Shown: positions 32,342 through 42,184, numbered from the stretch's first letter. The stretch: DNA of 64,000 bases from Bradyrhizobium sp. LHD-71 (GCF_031157255.1 NZ_JAVIFX010000004.1:248001-312000), one strand, 5' to 3'. The notes: generated from the letters alone by a model not told the origin. Program-made: numbers and translations.

Positions 32342-33304
32342 ATGTCCAACGCCCATCTGCCGCCGGAGCTTGTGCGAGAAGCTGCGCTCAATCATCGTCT
32401 GATGCTGGATCACCCCGAAAGGCGTGTCGTGACAGTGTCAGAATCCCGATGGGGTGAACTGATCCTGCCGGCGCCGGATGAACGACCTCCACACGGCGCC
32501 GCGGGATTGCGCATCGTCCTCTTTGCGAGCTTCGAATTTGGCTACATGGTCCTCGAGGCAGTCAGAGCTTATGCAAGAGAGTTTTCTGACCGTGTGCAAC
32601 TGGTAGGCTTGGTCACGGACGATCCTGTGAACCCGACCGCTCATATCGGTCTGAAGAAGCGAGTCTGGAGGTATATGGATCGCGACGAAATTCTCGGCAT
32701 CGAGACGGCCGTCGCAGATAGGGCCCTGAAAGAGGGGATGCCGGCCTATACGGGCGAGATTAAGATCGTTGGCTTTCACGAATTGCTCGCGTCCTGGCGG
32801 CCGGACGCGATTATCAGCTGCGTGTTCGGCCAGGTGATCGACGCTTCGATCATCAATCGACCAGCCTATGGGATCTACAATTTCCACCCGTCTGATCTGG
32901 CGCATGGTTTCGGCGCTGGCCCCGGACCTGCCGAAGACCTCATCACGCGCCATGCGACGAGTACGGTCTGGACCGTCCACCAGGTCACCGAGGGCGTCGA
33001 CGCCGGTCCTATCGTTGCAGTATCCCCGCCCATCAATGTCCTGGATCAGAGTGGTACGCTGCCCACCAACCCCTTGGTGCTCTATGACAAGCTCCTCGAG
33101 CCCGTTGGCTGCCTTGCCGTCTGTCTGGTGGATGCACTCGCCAAGCGCTTTGCTGCCGGCACGCCGGGAAAACTCGATACCTTGGATGTCGAAACAGCCA
33201 TTCCCGCAGACGTGCGAGTGCGAATGCAAGAGCCAATCCGCGCGGATCGTCATATCAACACGCTGCCAAGATTCGAGCCGGCAACTTTGGCGCCATTCCG
33301 ATGA
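32342..33304 (+). CDS. Formyltransferase-family protein, first gene of a coupled pair
   Basis: 320 residues. Residues about 57-230 match the formyl_trans_N fold: GLRIVLFASFEFGYMVLEAV, DAIISCVFGQVIDASII and the active site NFHPSD with Asn180 and His182, plus Asp220 in TEGVDAGPIV. The full Asn-His-Asp triad of 10-formyl-THF-dependent enzymes is therefore intact. The Fmt C-terminal tRNA-binding domain is absent, and an unusual 50-residue N-terminal region precedes the fold, so the acceptor is a small molecule rather than Met-tRNA. Overlaps the FAD monooxygenase by four bases. Confidence 0.85.
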   Translation: MSNAHLPPELVREAALNHRLMLDHPERRVVTVSESRWGELILPAPDERPPHGAAGLRIVLFASFEFGYMVLEAVRAYAREFSDRVQLVGLVTDDPVNPTAHIGLKKRVWRYMDRDEILGIETAVADRALKEGMPAYTGEIKIVGFHELLASWRPDAIISCVFGQVIDASIINRPAYGIYNFHPSDLAHGFGAGPGPAEDLITRHATSTVWTVHQVTEGVDAGPIVAVSPPINVLDQSGTLPTNPLVLYDKLLEPVGCLAVCLVDALAKRFAAGTPGKLDTLDVETAIPADVRVRMQEPIRADRHINTLPRFEPATLAPFR

Positions 33305-34857
33305 GCGCTCCCGAAGAGATAACACCTGCACCCGCCGTTCTGATCGTGGGAGCCGGGCCAGCCGGGTTGTTTGCGGCTTGCGAACTTCTTCGCCAAGGCG
33401 TCAGGCCGCGCATCGTAGAGCGCAGGCTCACGTCGCATCATGAGGCTCGCGGGACGGTTCTGCAGCCCGCGGTACTGGAGATCATCGATCGGGCCGGCCT
33501 GATCGAGCCTTTCCTTTGCGCCGGCGTGCGCATCAAGCGGATTCAACTTCTGGGCCCGGGTTTGCAGGAAATCGCGACCACTCATTTCGCAGGGACCGGC
33601 TGCAGATATGAGTTTCAGTGCAGCCTGCCGCAGTGGCGTACCGAGGCAGTCCTGCGCAACCATTTGAAGAGCCTTGGTGTCGAGGTCGAATTTGGCACGG
33701 AGTTAACGTCGATCGAAAATGAACCGGCTGGCTTGCGCGTGACTCTCGATGCCGGTGGCCGAACGGAGATCTTCAAGACCGGTTACGTGCTGGACGGAGG
33801 CGGTGCGCATAGCGTCACGCGCCATTCGATGCACGAACATCTCGAGGGGGATACATATGACGGCCGATACATCGTTGCCGACGTGAAAGTTCGCTCACCG
33901 TGTCCGGCTGAATGTGGCCGCGTCATTGTGGGGCCCGAGGGCTTTGTGCTGTTCTCGCCGCTGCCAGAGGAGCGCTGGCTCATTTTTGTCAATCGGGGCG
34001 AGGCTGACACGCAGCCCGAGCTTCCGACGCTGGACGAGCTGGGCGCATTGATCACTTCCCGCACCGGCGTCGACTTTGGCTTGCATGACCTCAAATGGGT
34101 TTCCTATTTCAAGATGTACAATCGCGCCGCAGAACGCCTAAGCGACGATCGGCGTTTCCTGCTGGGCGACGCCGCCCATTTGTCCAGCCCGCTCGCCGCA
34201 GAGGGACTCAATGCGGCGCTCATGGACGCGGCCGATATTGCCTGGAAACTCGCGCTCGTCATGCGCGGCGCCGCGAAACCATCACTGCTCGACAGTTACG
34301 CGATCGAGCGGGGACTTGCCGATCGCCATGTGTTGGAGGTGTCGGACGAGGCGCATAGGCTCGTGATGGGACTTATCACGACGTGCGCGGGTGGGCGTCT
34401 GCCGGTCCTTCAGCCGGGAAACCCAGCACAGAACGTGGCGAAGGTGCGCAGACGATTGATGCTCGATGTCTCTTACGCGGGAAGTCCACTGGTCGGGGAG
34501 GCTGGCGTCGTTGTCGAGGGACCATCACCGGGAGAGCGCTTCCCGGCCCGCCTCCGGCTGAACGATATAGGCCATCATCTTATTGTGTTCGGCGACGTGC
34601 CCTGCTTGGACCGCCTCCGCAAACGCTGGGGTAAGCTCATCTCGATTGTCGATGCTTCAAGCGCGCACTTCGACACGGCTGAAGTTGGCGCACCTAACGA
34701 CGGCGCCATCCTCGTGCGGCCGGACGGCTTCATCGGGTTCCGCGCTATTCCCGCCGACGAAAAGACGATGGCTGCCCTTGATGCCCACGTGGCGACGTAT
34801 CTCGTCCCTGACGCGGGCGCGGATGACCGTACAGGAGACGACCGTCCTCATGGGTGA
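33301..34857 (+). CDS. FAD-dependent monooxygenase (PheA/TfdB type)
   Basis: 518 residues. FAD motif GAGPAG at 17-22, the DG-type motif as LDGGGAHSVTR (165-174), and the ribose-binding GDAAH at 289-293 place it in group A flavoprotein hydroxylases; the C-terminal thioredoxin-like domain (from about 400) is present. Such enzymes hydroxylate phenols, polyketides or other aromatics with NAD(P)H. Its ATG at 33301 overlaps the formyltransferase stop, so the two are translationally coupled and may act on one substrate: one formylates, the other hydroxylates. Substrate unknown. Confidence 0.92.
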   Translation: MSAPEEITPAPAVLIVGAGPAGLFAACELLRQGVRPRIVERRLTSHHEARGTVLQPAVLEIIDRAGLIEPFLCAGVRIKRIQLLGPGLQEIATTHFAGTGCRYEFQCSLPQWRTEAVLRNHLKSLGVEVEFGTELTSIENEPAGLRVTLDAGGRTEIFKTGYVLDGGGAHSVTRHSMHEHLEGDTYDGRYIVADVKVRSPCPAECGRVIVGPEGFVLFSPLPEERWLIFVNRGEADTQPELPTLDELGALITSRTGVDFGLHDLKWVSYFKMYNRAAERLSDDRRFLLGDAAHLSSPLAAEGLNAALMDAADIAWKLALVMRGAAKPSLLDSYAIERGLADRHVLEVSDEAHRLVMGLITTCAGGRLPVLQPGNPAQNVAKVRRRLMLDVSYAGSPLVGEAGVVVEGPSPGERFPARLRLNDIGHHLIVFGDVPCLDRLRKRWGKLISIVDASSAHFDTAEVGAPNDGAILVRPDGFIGFRAIPADEKTMAALDAHVATYLVPDAGADDRTGDDRPHG

Positions 34858-35090
34858 TGTTGCCAGAAGGGCTCAAGATCATGGAGAACACGCCCTTACG
34901 GCCGTCGACACTACATCATCCATCCGGAAGTTCAGAAGTCACAGCCCGCTCATCACCGGTCGCGGGCACGAACCTACAAGATGACTATCGTCGCCTCGTC
35001 GCCGAAAAGATAAAGCGCACCGACAGGAAATGTCATGCCACCCGTCGGCAACACGACGATGTGAGCAAAATCTGATGCCGGTGAAAGCGG

Positions 35091-35927
35091 TTACCGGATC
35101 TGGTCTTGGGCGATGATCGTTCGGAGACTGTTGGACAGGCCGCGCAGTCGCTCCAACGCGCGATCGTAGTTTGCCTCGCCGATCTCGCGCCAGATGCGGC
35201 TCTGCGTCCCGACCAGCTCTTCAATGGTGATCGGGCAGGTCGCAGCTTCAGCGACGGCACCTTTTTCGTTGATGAGATAGCGGCCGTTCACGGCGAACAG
35301 GACCTGCGCGATACAGCACAGCGCCCGATGAGCGCAGCCCGCCACATGTGTTTGCTCAAGACGCCTGGCCGCCAGTTCGGCATTCTCGATGGCAAAATCC
35401 ACTTCCCAGCCGAAGCGGGCGACGAGTGCGTCCTTCAGCGCTTGCGGGAATGGCCAGCATCCCGCCTTCAGCTTCCCAATGCCGTCGAGAGGGTCAAACA
35501 GAGGCTGACAGATCGCGATCTCGCCCATCCAAATTGCCGAACAGAAGCCATGAGGGTGCCCGGGCTGGTAGTTCATCGAAATGCGGCCGCGTCGCGCATC
35601 GTCGATCACCGATCTCACGCGTTCAAGATCACGGTAGAGAAGGTCGACCTTTACGTCCGCGACGGTGAGCCAGCCGCCGCCGTTGATCCATGGTCCCCAC
35701 TCGTCGACCGGTGTCAGCGTGGTCGATGAATCATCAACCAGCGGCGCGATGGCAGATTGGAGCGCTGCGATGTCGAGAGGCGCGGTCGGCTGGTAATACA
35801 AGCCGATGTCGTAATCGGACGCCGGACCGGAAGTCCCCCTCGCGCGCGAGCCGCCGAGCACAATCGCCACGATGCCTTCGACAGGCTCGAGGGCCTGGAC
35901 AACCCGGGTGAGAATGGGATCTTTCAT
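35091..35927 (-). CDS. Nucleotidyltransferase-domain protein (DUF4037-like)
   Basis: 278 residues. The pol-beta-type active site is GGSRARGTSGPASDYDIG: Gly-Ser at 26-27 and metal Asp38 and Asp40; a third Asp is in VKVDLLYRD near residue 93. The remainder is helical (HRALCCIAQVLFAVNGRYL). Such proteins include antibiotic nucleotidyltransferases and MNT antitoxin relatives; substrate unknown. Part of its 3' end is duplicated as a ghost at 31277-31343. No HEPN partner gene is adjacent, which argues against a HEPN/MNT pair. Confidence 0.85.
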   Translation of the reverse strand: MKDPILTRVVQALEPVEGIVAIVLGGSRARGTSGPASDYDIGLYYQPTAPLDIAALQSAIAPLVDDSSTTLTPVDEWGPWINGGGWLTVADVKVDLLYRDLERVRSVIDDARRGRISMNYQPGHPHGFCSAIWMGEIAICQPLFDPLDGIGKLKAGCWPFPQALKDALVARFGWEVDFAIENAELAARRLEQTHVAGCAHRALCCIAQVLFAVNGRYLINEKGAVAEAATCPITIEELVGTQSRIWREIGEANYDRALERLRGLSNSLRTIIAQDQIR

Positions 35928-36069
35928 TGGCGATCATCCAAGTACACGGACTGAGCTGCTTGACGCCCCGTCAGCTCGGCGCTCCAGCCACCGATGCGAG
36001 CGCAGATCGTGTCCGTCCGTCCGATAGCGAACGCAGATCGCGGCGATTTCCATCCGGCGAGTCGCGAGA

Positions 36070-36600
36070 CTAAGCGGGAACGTAGGTCAACCTGATCACG
36101 TCCTCGCCAATCCGATCATGCGTCATGAGGCGGAGCCGCGGCCGGGGTCCGGCGAAATAGGGCTTGCCGTGACCAAGCACGACGGGGTGCAGATAGATTC
36201 GATACTCATCGATCAGGCCAAGTTCGGTGAGGCTGTGCGCCAGGTCCGGGCCGGCAACTTCGATCTCTCCGTCGCGCTCGGCCTTCAACTTGCGGATCGC
36301 GCCCTCAAGATCATCCTCAACAAGTCTGGCGTTGGCGCCGACTGACTTCAACGAGCGCGAGACAACCCATTTCGGCTGTCTCCGCCACGCCGCCGCGAAG
36401 GCGCGTTCGTCGGTACCCCATTCAGGATGATCGTCGTCCCAGTACCGCATGACCTCATACATTTGGCGACCGTACACACTGCCCGCCTGCCCCTGAGCCT
36501 CCTCGATGAAGTGGCGGAAGAGTGTGGGGTCTGGTGCAAACGCCATATGATCGACGTAGCCGTCCAGGGACAGGTTCATCCCGAACACGAGCTTAGCCAT
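36070..36600 (-). CDS. Dihydrofolate reductase-like (RibD C-terminal domain) protein
   Basis: 176 residues beginning MAKLVFGMNLSLDGYVD, the standard start of YyaP/YwjB-type RibD_C proteins. NADPH-fold features include VYGRQMYEVMRYWDDD and the GPDLAHSLTELGLIDEYRIYLHPVVLGHGKPYF signature block. Start ATG at 36600 has AAAGGAG five bases upstream. The family shares the DHFR fold, but members are not folate enzymes; physiological substrate unknown. Monocistronic. Confidence 0.9.
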   Translation of the reverse strand: MAKLVFGMNLSLDGYVDHMAFAPDPTLFRHFIEEAQGQAGSVYGRQMYEVMRYWDDDHPEWGTDERAFAAAWRRQPKWVVSRSLKSVGANARLVEDDLEGAIRKLKAERDGEIEVAGPDLAHSLTELGLIDEYRIYLHPVVLGHGKPYFAGPRPRLRLMTHDRIGEDVIRLTYVPA

Positions 36601-36827
36601 ACCCGCTCCTTTCCTGAGACGGCACATCCGAGCGATTCTGATTGCACTATGCAATCGGTTCTAAGCTAGATCGACTGATTTTTTGTATCGCAATCGGTTT
36701 TTGAAGTTCGCAACAACGCTCACGCTCGGGCCGCCCGATCAATCGGACTCGCGAGGTGCTGGGGATATCGCTGAGGCACTTGTGTCGCTTAAGCCGCTGA
36801 TGGAAGCTGGCAGCAAACGGCGAAATT

Positions 36828-36904
36828 TGGCGCGCCCGGAACGATTCGAACGTCCGACCCTCAGATTCGTAGTCTGATGCTCTATCCAGCTGAGCTACGG
36901 GCGC
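36828..36904 (-). tRNA. tRNA-Arg (anticodon ACG), CCA encoded
   Basis: The minus strand folds into a full cloverleaf: acceptor GCGCCCG paired with CGGGCGC, D-arm GCTC/GAGC, anticodon stem TCAGA/TCTGA with loop CTACGAA (anticodon ACG, to be read as ICG after deamination), 5-base variable loop, T-arm GGACG/CGTTC with TTCGAAT loop, discriminator G, and encoded CCA at 36828-36830. It lies downstream of the histidine kinase on the same strand. Confidence 0.97.
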
Positions 36905-36949
36905 GTTTTCGCTCAATTTGGCCAAAGGAAGTGAGGCCACAGCGAGGTT

Positions 36950-36970
36950 TTCCGGCCGGTCCGGCCGGAA
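36950..36970. repeat. 21-bp perfect palindrome between histidine kinase and tRNA gene
   Basis: Arms TTCCGGCCGG and CCGGCCGGAA flank a single T. It lies between the end of the kinase gene and the start of tRNA-Arg on the same strand. No T-run follows on the minus strand, so a processing or termination role is only possible, not shown. Confidence 0.4.
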
Positions 36971-37076
36971 GCGGGCCATAGCTAACCGCTAAAGCCCCAA
37001 TTGGCAAGGCGCTGTCGTCAGCAGCCGGACGGCGGCCACTTCTTCTTCACTTGGAACGGCGGCCCGACCTCCGGGC

Positions 37077-38567
37077 TCAAGCGCTGGCGCGCTCGTCGCG
37101 GGGGGCGTGCAATTCCACCGGCCGGTCCGGGATCTCGATCCGGAACGTCGCGCCGATATTGCTGTCGACCAGGCGGATCTGGCCGCCATGCGCGCGCACG
37201 AGCTCGGCGGCGATCGCAAGGCCGAGCCCGGTGCCGCCGCGCCGGGAGGAGCTCTGGAACGCTTCGAACAGATGCTCGCGCGCTTTCTGCGGGATGCCGG
37301 GGCCTGAATCCGATACTTCGACGATCGTCACGATGCCTTCGCGCTTGCCAACGATCCTGATCTGGCTGGCTGTCGTCTCGTCGGCCCCGCGCGTTTCCAT
37401 CGCCTGCACCGCGTTGCGAGTGAGGTTGAGCAGGATACGGAACAGCTGATCCGGATCGGCGTCGATGGTGAGCCCGCGCTCCAGATGACTGACCCAGGCG
37501 ATCGACGTGTCGCCGGCAAGGCCCAGCGACTCGCGGACCTCGTTGACGACAGGATCGAGCGGAATCCGCCGCCGGTCCGGCGCCGCCTCCTGTGCACGAC
37601 CGTAGGACAGCGTCGACTGGCAGAACGCGATCGCGCGCTCCAGCGAGCGCACGAGTTTAGGCGCGAACCGCTGCACGCGCGGATCAGGCACGGTGGCAAG
37701 CTGATCGGAGATCAGCTGCGCGGAGGCGAGCAGGTTGCGCAGATCGTGGTTGATCTTCGACACGGCAAGGCCGAGCGCCGCGAGCCGGCTCCGCTGGTGC
37801 AGCATCGAGACGAGATCGCGCTGCATGTCGGACAACTCGCGCTCGACCTGGCCGATCTCGTCGCCGCGGTCCGACGGCGCGATGACCCGCGCCGGACTTT
37901 CCGGATCGGCGTGGTAGGCGACGAGATTGGCGGTCACGCGCCGCATCGGCCGCACGAACAGGTAATGCAGCGCGAGGTAGACCAGCGCGGCGGTGAGAAT
38001 CGAGATCGCCAGCGAAAACAGCACCAGGTTGATCGAGAAGCGATACATCGCCTTGCGTAGCGGCTTCTCGTCGACCACAACGTCGATGTACTCGGCGCCG
38101 GCAGAGGTCGGGCCGATGATGCGGATGGCTCCATCGGCCTCAGTGAGCATCATCTCGAACGCCTGATAGATCGCGTTGCCCATCATCATCGTGCGCATGT
38201 CGATGTCGCGCTGGACACTGGCGGGCATGTCGGCGCTCGCCAGCAGACGACGCTGCTGTCCATGCTTGATCGCGACCGCACGCGCGCCGATGCTCGACAG
38301 GATCTGCCGCGCAAGCGAATCCGGCACCATGCTGTTCGGGGCTGCATCGAGCACCAGCGCCGCGGTGTTTGCCGCGGCGAGCCGGTCATTCAGCCGGTTC
38401 TGATAGAAGTTCGCGATCGACGGCACGTAGATCAGGATTTCCGCGATCATCACCAGCGGAATCGTCAACATCAGCAGCTTGCCGGACAGGCCGAGCCGCC
38501 GCCATGACAGAAATCCACGCCGCACCGGCGCGACATCCCCTTTGTTGTTCTCGCGCGAGAGTGACAT
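37077..38567 (-). CDS. Membrane sensor histidine kinase (orphan)
   Basis: 496 residues: TM1 at about 30-50, a periplasmic sensor region (about 51-178) with no recognised named domain, TM2 at 179-203, HAMP at 204-256 (RPMRRVTANLVAYHADPESP), an H-box AVSKINHDLRNLL with phospho-acceptor His274, N-box NLTRNAVQAME, G1 SDSGPGIP and G2 GGTGLGLAIA. All catalytic boxes are intact. No response regulator lies next to it. Start ATG at 38567 chosen for a GGGAGAG upstream. It diverges from rpmH, across 326 bp that carry a good rpmH promoter. Confidence 0.93.
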   Translation of the reverse strand: MSLSRENNKGDVAPVRRGFLSWRRLGLSGKLLMLTIPLVMIAEILIYVPSIANFYQNRLNDRLAAANTAALVLDAAPNSMVPDSLARQILSSIGARAVAIKHGQQRRLLASADMPASVQRDIDMRTMMMGNAIYQAFEMMLTEADGAIRIIGPTSAGAEYIDVVVDEKPLRKAMYRFSINLVLFSLAISILTAALVYLALHYLFVRPMRRVTANLVAYHADPESPARVIAPSDRGDEIGQVERELSDMQRDLVSMLHQRSRLAALGLAVSKINHDLRNLLASAQLISDQLATVPDPRVQRFAPKLVRSLERAIAFCQSTLSYGRAQEAAPDRRRIPLDPVVNEVRESLGLAGDTSIAWVSHLERGLTIDADPDQLFRILLNLTRNAVQAMETRGADETTASQIRIVGKREGIVTIVEVSDSGPGIPQKAREHLFEAFQSSSRRGGTGLGLAIAAELVRAHGGQIRLVDSNIGATFRIEIPDRPVELHAPRDERASA

Positions 38568-38726
38568 TACGCCAACTCTCCCCCTGTTCCTTGCCGGTGT
38601 CTGAAGCGATTCGGGCCGACCCCTCGACCGGAAGCAGCGCCGCGATGACCGCATTCTCCCTCATATAGGTACGAACACCGGAATTTCCCGTTTCATTGCG
38701 ATTTAGACATGAAAACTGTTGTTCGA

Positions 38727-38755
38727 TTGACGACAACGGCCCTCTCCCTTATAAG
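38727..38755 (+). promoter_or_regulatory. Sigma-70 promoter of the rpmH-rnpA operon
   Basis: TTGACG at 38727-38732, a 17-base spacer and TATAAG at 38750-38755, 139 bp before the rpmH start. Near-consensus boxes with ideal spacing are expected for a ribosomal protein operon. It is the only strong promoter I found in this gap. Confidence 0.7.
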
Positions 38756-38893
38756 CCGCGCGCAACTGTCCCGTGCTCGTCCGGCGTGGCCGCACTGGCT
38801 GACTTCGACCCGATTCGGGGCCGATTTTTGGCTGAAAACACAGGGACTTAATCCCACTTTCTAGGCTTTTTGCCCGGCCACCGGAGTACGACC

Positions 38894-39028
38894 GTGAAGC
38901 GGACTTTTCAACCCAGCAAACTGGTGCGCAAGCGCCGTCACGGTTTTCGTGCGCGTCTTGCGACCGCCGGCGGCCGCAAGGTTCTCGCTGCCCGACGTGC
39001 CCGCGGTCGCAAGCGCCTGAGCGCCTGA
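38894..39028 (+). CDS. rpmH: 50S ribosomal protein L34
   Basis: 44 residues starting [20 protein letters not shown] and ending RGRKRLSA, an unmistakable bL34. The start codon is GTG, with CGGAG seven bases upstream. First gene of the conserved rpmH-rnpA-yidC block. Highly basic, as expected for a protein buried in the large subunit; length matches the family exactly. Confidence 0.98.
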   Translation: MKRTFQPSKLVRKRRHGFRARLATAGGRKVLAARRARGRKRLSA

Positions 39029-39050
39029 CCCGAACAAGGCCCCTTTTCAG

Positions 39051-39407
39051 ATGGAACGACTGAGGCAGCGGGCTGATTTCCTCGCCGCTGCCGCAGGTGC
39101 GCGCGTCGCGGTTCCCGCGTTTGTGGTCCAGGTCCGCAACCGCACCGATGCGGGACCGGCGCGCGTCGGCTTCACCGTTTCGAGGAAGGTCGGCTCGGCG
39201 GTGGAGCGCAATCGCGTGCGGCGGCGCCTGCGCGAGCTGGTCAAACGCAACGGTTCCCCTTTTATGCGGCCGCACTGCGATTATGTGCTTGTCGGGCGAC
39301 GCGCAGCGCTTGGACGAAGCTTCGATACAATGCTCGATGACCTCAAATCCGCGCTGAAGCGGCTCGATGCGCAGCTCGCAAGGCGCACGACTGCCTCGGC
39401 AGGATAA
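39051..39407 (+). CDS. rnpA: Ribonuclease P protein component
   Basis: 118 residues. The RNase P protein signature RKVGSAVERNRVRRRLRE (about 48-65) is complete, with FTVSRK before it. RnpA binds the M1 RNA and aids 5' processing of tRNA precursors. It begins 22 bp after rpmH, within the same transcript. C-terminal tail after residue 105 is Ser/Ala-rich, as in rhizobial relatives. Start ATG at 39051. Confidence 0.97.
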   Translation: MERLRQRADFLAAAAGARVAVPAFVVQVRNRTDAGPARVGFTVSRKVGSAVERNRVRRRLRELVKRNGSPFMRPHCDYVLVGRRAALGRSFDTMLDDLKSALKRLDAQLARRTTASAG

Positions 39408-39419
39408 CCGGACAAGGCG

Positions 39420-41369
39420 ATGAACGATCACCGCAACACTATCCTCGCCGTCATCCTTTCCGGCATGGTGCTAATCAGCTGGCAGTATTTCTTCGTCGCG
39501 CCGCAGATGGAGAGGCAACAGGCCGCCCAGAAGGCGCAGCAGCAGGCCCAGCAGACGCAAACACCTGGCGCACAGACGCCCGGTACGCCTGCGCCCGGCA
39601 CGCCTGCGCCGCAGGCCGGCGGCACACCAGCTCCGGCAGCGCCCGACGGCGCTGCATCGGTCCCCGCTCCAGGGCAGCAGCCGCGCGCGGCGCTTCCCCT
39701 TACCCGCGATGCGGCGCTCGCCAGCTCGCCACGCGTGAAGATCGACACGCCGAGAGTCTCCGGAAGCATCGCGCTGAAGGGCGGCCGCGTCGACGACGTC
39801 TCGCTGACGCAGTATCGCGTCACGGTGGACCCGAAGTCGCCGGCGATCACTCTGTTCTCGCCATCCGGTGCGCCTAATCCCTATTACGCCGAGTTCGGCT
39901 GGATCGGCGCGAGCGGCGCGAACGTGAAGCTTCCGGATGCCTCGACCGACTGGAAGCAGGAAGGCACCAACGCGCTCACGGTCGCGACGCCGGTGACGCT
40001 CACCTATGACAATGGCGAGGGCTTGCTGTTCCGCCGCACCATTTCGATCGACGAGAACTACCTCTTCACGGTCAAGGACGACGTGAAGAACAACGGATCG
40101 GCGCCGATCACGCTCTACCCCTTTGCGCTGATCTCGCGCCATGGGACGCCCCATGTCGAAGGCTTCTACATCCTGCACGAAGGCATGATCGGCGTGCTCG
40201 GCGACAAGGGCCTGCAGGAATTCACCTATAAGAGCATCGACGAGAAGAAGTCGGAATCCTTCAAGGTCACCAACGGCTGGCTCGGCATCACCGATAAATA
40301 CTGGGCGGCGACGCTGTTGCCGGATCCCTCACTCTCACTGCAGGCACGCTTCTCGTCGACGCCGTCCGGGCAATCGAAGACTTATCAGGCCGACTATCTG
40401 CTGGATGCTCAGACCATTGCGCCCGGCGCGAACGGGAGGGCCGAAGCGCGACTGTTTGCCGGCGCCAAGGAAACGCCGCTGATCGACGCCTACGACAAAA
40501 AGCTCCACCTCAACCGTTTCGAGCTGCTGATCGACTGGGGCTGGTTCTACTTCATCACCAAGCCGATGTTCTGGGCGATCGACTACCTGTTCCGTCTGGT
40601 CGGCAACTTCGGCGTCGCGATCCTGCTCGTCACGGTGCTGATCAAGCTGATCTTCTTCCCGCTCGCCAACAAGTCCTACGCGTCGATGGCGAAGATGAAG
40701 AACATCCAGCCGGAGATGATGGCGCTGCGCGAACGCTACCCGGACGACAAGCAGAAGCAGCAGCAGGAAATGATGGCGCTGTACAAGCGCGAGAAGATCA
40801 ATCCGGTCGCCGGCTGTCTGCCGATCCTGATCCAGATTCCGGTGTTCTTCGCGCTCTACAAGGTGCTGTTCGTCACCATCGAGATGCGGCACGCGCCGTT
40901 CTTCGGCTGGATCAAGGACCTGTCGGCGCCTGATCCGACCAACATCTTCAACCTGTTCGGCTTGATTCCGTTTGATCCGACGACCGTCCCGATGTTCGGC
41001 CACTTCCTGGTGCTCGGCATCTGGCCGATCATCATGGGCATCACGATGTGGGTACAGATGAAGCTCAACCCTGCGCCGCCGGACCCGACGCAGAAGATGA
41101 TCTTCGACTGGATGCCGTTGATCTTCACCTTCATGCTGGCGTCCTTCCCGGCCGGTCTCGTGATCTACTGGGCGTGGAACAACCTGCTGTCGGTGATCCA
41201 GCAAGGCATCATCATGAAGAAGAACGGCGCGAAGATCGAACTGTTCGACAACATCAAGTCGACGTTCGTTTCGAGCAAGGGCGACCAGACAGCGGATTCG
41301 TCCAAGCCTTCGGTCAAGCAGGACAATAAGCCTTCAGAGAAGGACAAGGCTGCCAAGTCGAAGGCCTGA
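39420..41369 (+). CDS. yidC: Membrane protein insertase YidC
   Basis: 649 residues, long for the family (548 in E. coli) because of a Pro/Gln/Ala/Thr-rich linker at about 28-90 after TM1. TM1 is [20 protein letters not shown]; then the periplasmic beta-super-sandwich domain (about 95-365); then five core helices from [25 protein letters not shown] onward, with the essential Arg region in [16 protein letters not shown]. The C-terminal Lys/Ser tail is basic. It inserts proteins into the inner membrane with or without SecYEG. Starts 12 bp after rnpA. Confidence 0.98.
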   Translation: MNDHRNTILAVILSGMVLISWQYFFVAPQMERQQAAQKAQQQAQQTQTPGAQTPGTPAPGTPAPQAGGTPAPAAPDGAASVPAPGQQPRAALPLTRDAALASSPRVKIDTPRVSGSIALKGGRVDDVSLTQYRVTVDPKSPAITLFSPSGAPNPYYAEFGWIGASGANVKLPDASTDWKQEGTNALTVATPVTLTYDNGEGLLFRRTISIDENYLFTVKDDVKNNGSAPITLYPFALISRHGTPHVEGFYILHEGMIGVLGDKGLQEFTYKSIDEKKSESFKVTNGWLGITDKYWAATLLPDPSLSLQARFSSTPSGQSKTYQADYLLDAQTIAPGANGRAEARLFAGAKETPLIDAYDKKLHLNRFELLIDWGWFYFITKPMFWAIDYLFRLVGNFGVAILLVTVLIKLIFFPLANKSYASMAKMKNIQPEMMALRERYPDDKQKQQQEMMALYKREKINPVAGCLPILIQIPVFFALYKVLFVTIEMRHAPFFGWIKDLSAPDPTNIFNLFGLIPFDPTTVPMFGHFLVLGIWPIIMGITMWVQMKLNPAPPDPTQKMIFDWMPLIFTFMLASFPAGLVIYWAWNNLLSVIQQGIIMKKNGAKIELFDNIKSTFVSSKGDQTADSSKPSVKQDNKPSEKDKAAKSKA

Positions 41370-41435
41370 GCGTCCATTCTCAGTCATAGCCGGGATTCTG
41401 CGTCATAGCCGGCCCAACGTTGGGTGCTGCATTCC

Positions 41436-42089
41436 ATGCCGGCCGATCTCGCTGCCGACTTCATCGAACAGGGCCGCCGTGTCTTCGCAGGCGACTGGGA
41501 GTTCATCGCCGCTGCCGGCTCGCTGGACGCGTTGCCGCCTATGGCCGCCGGCCTCGAGATCGCCTTCGCCGGGCGCTCCAATGTCGGCAAGTCCAGCCTG
41601 ATCAACGCTCTGACCGGCCGTAATGCGCTGGCGCGCACCTCGCACACGCCCGGCCGGACGCAGGAGCTGATCTTTTTCCAGGGGCCGGCGCAGGCGGGCC
41701 TGAGGCTGGTCGACATGCCCGGCTACGGCTACGCCTCGGCACCCAAAGCGAAAATCGCCGCCTGGACCGACCTGATCCATAGCTTCCTGCAAGGACGCGC
41801 CAATCTCGGCCGGGTCTATGTGCTGATCGACAGCCGTCATGGATTCAAGGACGTCGATCTGGACGTGCTGAAGACTTTCGATCGCGCCGCCGTCAGCTAC
41901 CAGATCGTCCTGACCAAGGCCGACCAGGTGAAACAGGCCGAGCTCGAGCGCCGGATCGCTGAAACGACCGCAGCGCTCGCAAAGCACCCGGCCGCCTTCC
42001 CTGCCGTCGTCGCCACGTCATCCAGGACCGGCGCGGGCATGCCGGAATTGCGGGCCGCCGTAATGCAGCTCCTCGCCGAGCGAGGGTAG
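41436..42089 (+). CDS. engB: Ribosome biogenesis GTPase EngB (YsxC/YihA)
   Basis: 217 residues from ATG 41436; GTG at 41424 would add four residues, and no clear ribosome site decides. G1 GRSNVGKSS at 46-54, G2 (TPGRTQ), G3 DMPGYGYA, G4 TKADQ and G5 TSS are all present. EngB assists maturation of the large ribosomal subunit. It follows yidC by 66 bp, the canonical alphaproteobacterial position. Confidence 0.96.
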   Translation: MPADLAADFIEQGRRVFAGDWEFIAAAGSLDALPPMAAGLEIAFAGRSNVGKSSLINALTGRNALARTSHTPGRTQELIFFQGPAQAGLRLVDMPGYGYASAPKAKIAAWTDLIHSFLQGRANLGRVYVLIDSRHGFKDVDLDVLKTFDRAAVSYQIVLTKADQVKQAELERRIAETTAALAKHPAAFPAVVATSSRTGAGMPELRAAVMQLLAERG

Positions 42090-42184
42090 GCCCCAGTCGG
42101 CCTTGCATCTCCGGACGGTCCGATACGCTGACGGCCGCTTTGCGCTGCTACACATCATCGGTTAGAAGCGAAACGGAATTCGCC

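Noticed and set aside
35091-36600. HEPN/MNT toxin-antitoxin pair
   Set aside because: The nucleotidyltransferase lacks an adjacent HEPN gene; the next gene is a RibD_C/DHFR-like enzyme.
40335-41204. 289-codon minus-strand frame inside yidC
   Set aside because: Antisense shadow with extreme His/Arg/Gln/Asp composition produced by the codon bias of yidC.
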